From the NCBI GenBank assembly GCA_031363055.1, contig JANLTP010000254.1, positions 1 through 33,352 on the forward strand: a stretch of 33,352 nucleotides of DNA, read 5' to 3'. Source of the stretch: JANLTP01 sp031363055 (GTDB lineage Bacteria > Pseudomonadota > Gammaproteobacteria > Burkholderiales > Burkholderiaceae_E). Both the position numbers and the translations under genes were made by a program. The notes beneath the pieces are model-generated. The model was given only the letters and a program-made list of their open reading frames with translations. It was not told the origin of the DNA and did not search any database. The stretch's first letter is position 1, and the number at the start of each line of letters is the position of its first letter. Positions 31,211 to 33,352 of this stretch are shown here, piece by piece.

Positions 31211-33352
31211 CTAATTGACCACGAGCATGCGCTCAAGGGATTGATCGACGCTTTGTTCATGCGCGACTTCACCGGGTTGGTACATCAAATGAAAGCGGGC
31301 GCGCGGCACGGTGTAGCTTCCTTTCTGGCTGAATCGGAGCAAATGAGTCAGGGTCAAGGGCGCATCGCGCAACAATTGCACCGGCACCACATAGCCGGTA
31401 GCTGTCGCCTCACCGAGCGCACGATTCAAGGGCGTCACCTCCTTGCTGCCCGGAAACTGCACGGACAATCCCCAGGTCGACGCTTCCATGCTGGCCCCGG
31501 GTGGTAGCGCAACCTGGACCAAGCCCTGTTGCAACACGCGCCGGGCGCCTGGTTTGAGTTCAATTTGTTCGAGATACAGCTCACGCGTCGACAAAGGTTC
31601 GGATTCAGCCACAGGGATCAAGCTGAACTGACTGGTGCGCGTGGCAAACTCCGAAGCAGCAGTCCGAGCCTTGCTGTTGCCGCTGCTGCTGCTCGTGTTG
31701 CCTTTGCTGTCACTGTCTTTCTTGGGTGCAGGTTCCAGGCGGGACTGTAGCTTCAGGCGATAAAGCTGTCGGCTCATACTGACGGCGAGATTCCCGGGCG
31801 CCGATTCCGGCATCTCATAGCTGATCACCGCAGCAGTGCCGACATCTGTGCCGGCTTGCGCCCCGGCTTTGGTGGAAAGAGCGGCCGGTACCGAAACACC
31901 TTCAGGCAGACGATAAGTAGCGTGCCCGAATAAATTGGAGTGCCTGATCCACGGGGCGTCGAGCGTCGCCTGCACCGAGGCCCCGACACCCTTTTGCACG
32001 CCGCGCTGGTAGAGCCAGACCAGCGCAATCGCGCGGTCGAGCGTGGCACCGTGCACCGCCATTTTGGGGAGTAGCTTGTCGGCCTCACCGTCTGGCGCCT
32101 TGCCGGTCAACACGAGCAAGGCACGCGCCAGTGGCACGTTCGACGCTAGTAGCGTCGCTTGTGCGCTGGCAAGAATGGCCGCATCGATCCCCGGCAAATT
32201 GTTACCCGTCGTACTTTTACCCGTCGTACCGTTACCCGCTGTATTGCCATTCGCCGTATGTTGAGCGAGTACCAGACCGAATGCATAAACCAGTTCACTG
32301 TCGAGTGCGCCCAGCGGCAAACTGTCGTCAGCCGCGATCGGGCTGTTACGCATACCCGCCTGGCTGCCGCTAGCCGCCTGCAACGCTTTCGCCAGGTCTT
32401 GCGCGAGCTTTAAATTCAATGACGTCACAGGTAGACCCATTTGCGCCATGAAGTGCAGCATCAGCGCGCGTTGTGCAAGCGGCGCTTTGAAACCGCTGCT
32501 GGCGTAAACCTCCTGTAATCGTTGCCAGTGTTCAGCGGGCAATGACTGTTTGAGCGCCTGATTGGCGAGCCAGTCGGCGTAGTAGGCGTACACCGTAATG
32601 AACGGATCTTCGCTGGTGTCTTTGCCCCACCAGCCGAATCGGGCATTGGCACCTGCCATGAATGACAGGCGCACGCGAGCGGTGGCCAGCCGTTGACTCA
32701 GTTGCGCAGACAGCGCCGCCTGATCCGATCGCAGCGACGCCAGCAGCAGCGCCATCGGTAGCATTCGGCTCGCCGTTTGTTCAACGCAACCATACGGATA
32801 GTCAATCAGGTCCTCGGCGACACGACCAAATTGCGCAGCCGCATTGCTCATCAAACTGACGCTCACTCGACTCGCCTGGGCTGGCAGCTTGATTGCCGAG
32901 TCAATCGCCGGATCGATGATGGCTGAGGACTGACGCATGAATCGAGTGGGCCGCACGGCCACCGGCGCAACCAGGGCGTCCAGTGTCTTGCCCTGATTCA
33001 TCAGACTGAGTTTGATCGACGCCGTACCGCCGTCCGGATCGCGCTTTAATGCATCGATGGCCAGCGCAACAAAGTTGGCGCCCGGCTTGGCCATAAATTT
33101 TCGATCCTGACTCAAACCAGCGCCTCGTGCCGACAGCACCACTTCCTGCGCCGTCTGCGTATTGTTGAAGACCGCCACGCTGGCGATCGGCGCGTCGCCC
33201 GCGCGCATCCAGTCGGGGCTGGTCCATTTCACATAGAAAGGTTTGTCCGACAGCAGATGCGCTGACTTTTGCCCCACGGTACCGTTCGCATCAAAGCCAC
33301 GCACGGTAATACGCCAACGGGTCAGGGACTCGGGCACCCGGAACTCGAAGCG
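31211..33352 (-). CDS. alpha-2-macroglobulin (YfaS/MagD-like), C-terminal part, cut by the window edge
   Basis: The reading frame runs off the right edge and 713 aa are visible, roughly the C-terminal half of a bacterial alpha-2-macroglobulin. It starts in the A2M domain (RVPESLTRWRITVRGFD). The thioester domain follows with YPYGCVEQTASRMLP, an intact CxEQ thioester motif at residues 189-192 of the fragment (32777-32788). An alpha-alpha toroid with low-complexity inserts and a C-terminal receptor-like beta domain ending in ERMLVVN come next. These proteins trap proteases in the periplasm after bait-region cleavage. Two TAG stops in a row end the gene and DUF2300 begins six bases later. The order A2M-DUF2300-DUF2135 matches yfaS-yfaQ-yfaP and magD-E-F. 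The 5' part and any DUF1175/DUF2138 partners lie outside. Confidence 0.92.
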   Translation of the reverse strand, partial: RFEFRVPESLTRWRITVRGFDANGTVGQKSAHLLSDKPFYVKWTSPDWMRAGDAPIASVAVFNNTQTAQEVVLSARGAGLSQDRKFMAKPGANFVALAIDALKRDPDGGTASIKLSLMNQGKTLDALVAPVAVRPTRFMRQSSAIIDPAIDSAIKLPAQASRVSVSLMSNAAAQFGRVAEDLIDYPYGCVEQTASRMLPMALLLASLRSDQAALSAQLSQRLATARVRLSFMAGANARFGWWGKDTSEDPFITVYAYYADWLANQALKQSLPAEHWQRLQEVYASSGFKAPLAQRALMLHFMAQMGLPVTSLNLKLAQDLAKALQAASGSQAGMRNSPIAADDSLPLGALDSELVYAFGLVLAQHTANGNTAGNGTTGKSTTGNNLPGIDAAILASAQATLLASNVPLARALLVLTGKAPDGEADKLLPKMAVHGATLDRAIALVWLYQRGVQKGVGASVQATLDAPWIRHSNLFGHATYRLPEGVSVPAALSTKAGAQAGTDVGTAAVISYEMPESAPGNLAVSMSRQLYRLKLQSRLEPAPKKDSDSKGNTSSSSGNSKARTAASEFATRTSQFSLIPVAESEPLSTRELYLEQIELKPGARRVLQQGLVQVALPPGASMEASTWGLSVQFPGSKEVTPLNRALGEATATGYVVPVQLLRDAPLTLTHLLRFSQKGSYTVPRARFHLMYQPGEVAHEQSVDQSLERMLVVN
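32199..32252 (-). repeat. 15-bp tandem repeat inside the alpha-2-macroglobulin gene
   Basis: On the coding strand about three 15-bp units (each close to ACGACGGGTAAAAGT) encode a Thr/Gly/Asn-rich loop, TAGNGTTGKSTTGNNLPG. It interrupts the alpha-helical thioester domain between two helices. A second low-complexity stretch (DSDSKGNTSSSSGNSKA) lies near 31670-31720 in the same gene. Confidence 0.8.

Overview
This 33.4 kb window is bacterial chromosome, densely coding and moderately GC-rich, and most likely from a beta- or gammaproteobacterium (Pseudomonadota). That rests on an E. coli-like FadH, a CYP153 cytochrome P450, an AlgR/LytTR-type regulator, a DctP-type TRAP binding protein behind a sigma-54 promoter, and a yfaS/magD-type alpha-2-macroglobulin operon. 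No RNA genes, insertion sequences, CRISPR arrays or phage genes were seen. No gene-free gap exceeds about 280 bases.

Layout from the left. (1) 1-3740, plus strand: the tail of an upstream gene, two tandem paralogous acyl-CoA dehydrogenases, then a sigma-54 promoter and a broken TRAP substrate-binding protein gene (one in-frame stop and one 1-base deletion). (2) 3765-5678: a CYP153 P450 divergent from a small DUF697-like membrane protein, with a perfect 7+1+7 palindrome between them. (3) 5700-7767, minus strand: an overlapping three-gene operon of a 2TM protein, a LytS-type sensor kinase and a LytTR response regulator, with a candidate promoter carrying repeated AlgR-like sites. (4) 7994-9891: two convergent methyltransferases, one with a TPR domain. 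(5) 9912-13400, minus strand: three short-chain dehydrogenases, a glyoxalase-like protein, and a small ORF with an early stop codon followed by a terminator. (6) 13510-14718: a divergent MFS exporter. (7) 14771-26917, minus strand: a nine-gene operon with almost no spacing (fadH, alpha/beta hydrolase, HSD17B4-like dehydrogenase, MFS exporter, acyl-CoA dehydrogenase, APH-family kinase, double-domain CoA-transferase, single CoA-transferase, EamA transporter). (8) 27097-27672: an NnrU-family membrane protein. (9) 27680 to the right edge, minus strand: an envelope operon of alpha-2-macroglobulin (cut by the edge), a frameshifted DUF2300 protein and two DUF2135 proteins.

Regions 1, 2, 5 and 7 together look like catabolism of an aliphatic or alicyclic acid or hydrocarbon through CoA thioesters. 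Oxidation by P450 or SDRs would be followed by CoA transfer, dehydrogenation, possible ATP-dependent removal of a hydroxyl group (kinase plus dehydrogenase pair) and double-bond removal by FadH. Enoyl-CoA hydratase, thiolase and acyl-CoA synthetase genes are not in the window, so the substrate cannot be named. Region 9 is a separate periplasmic module matching the E. coli yfaPQS and Pseudomonas magD-F arrangement. It keeps an intact thioester motif but has a frameshift in the yfaQ/magE homologue.
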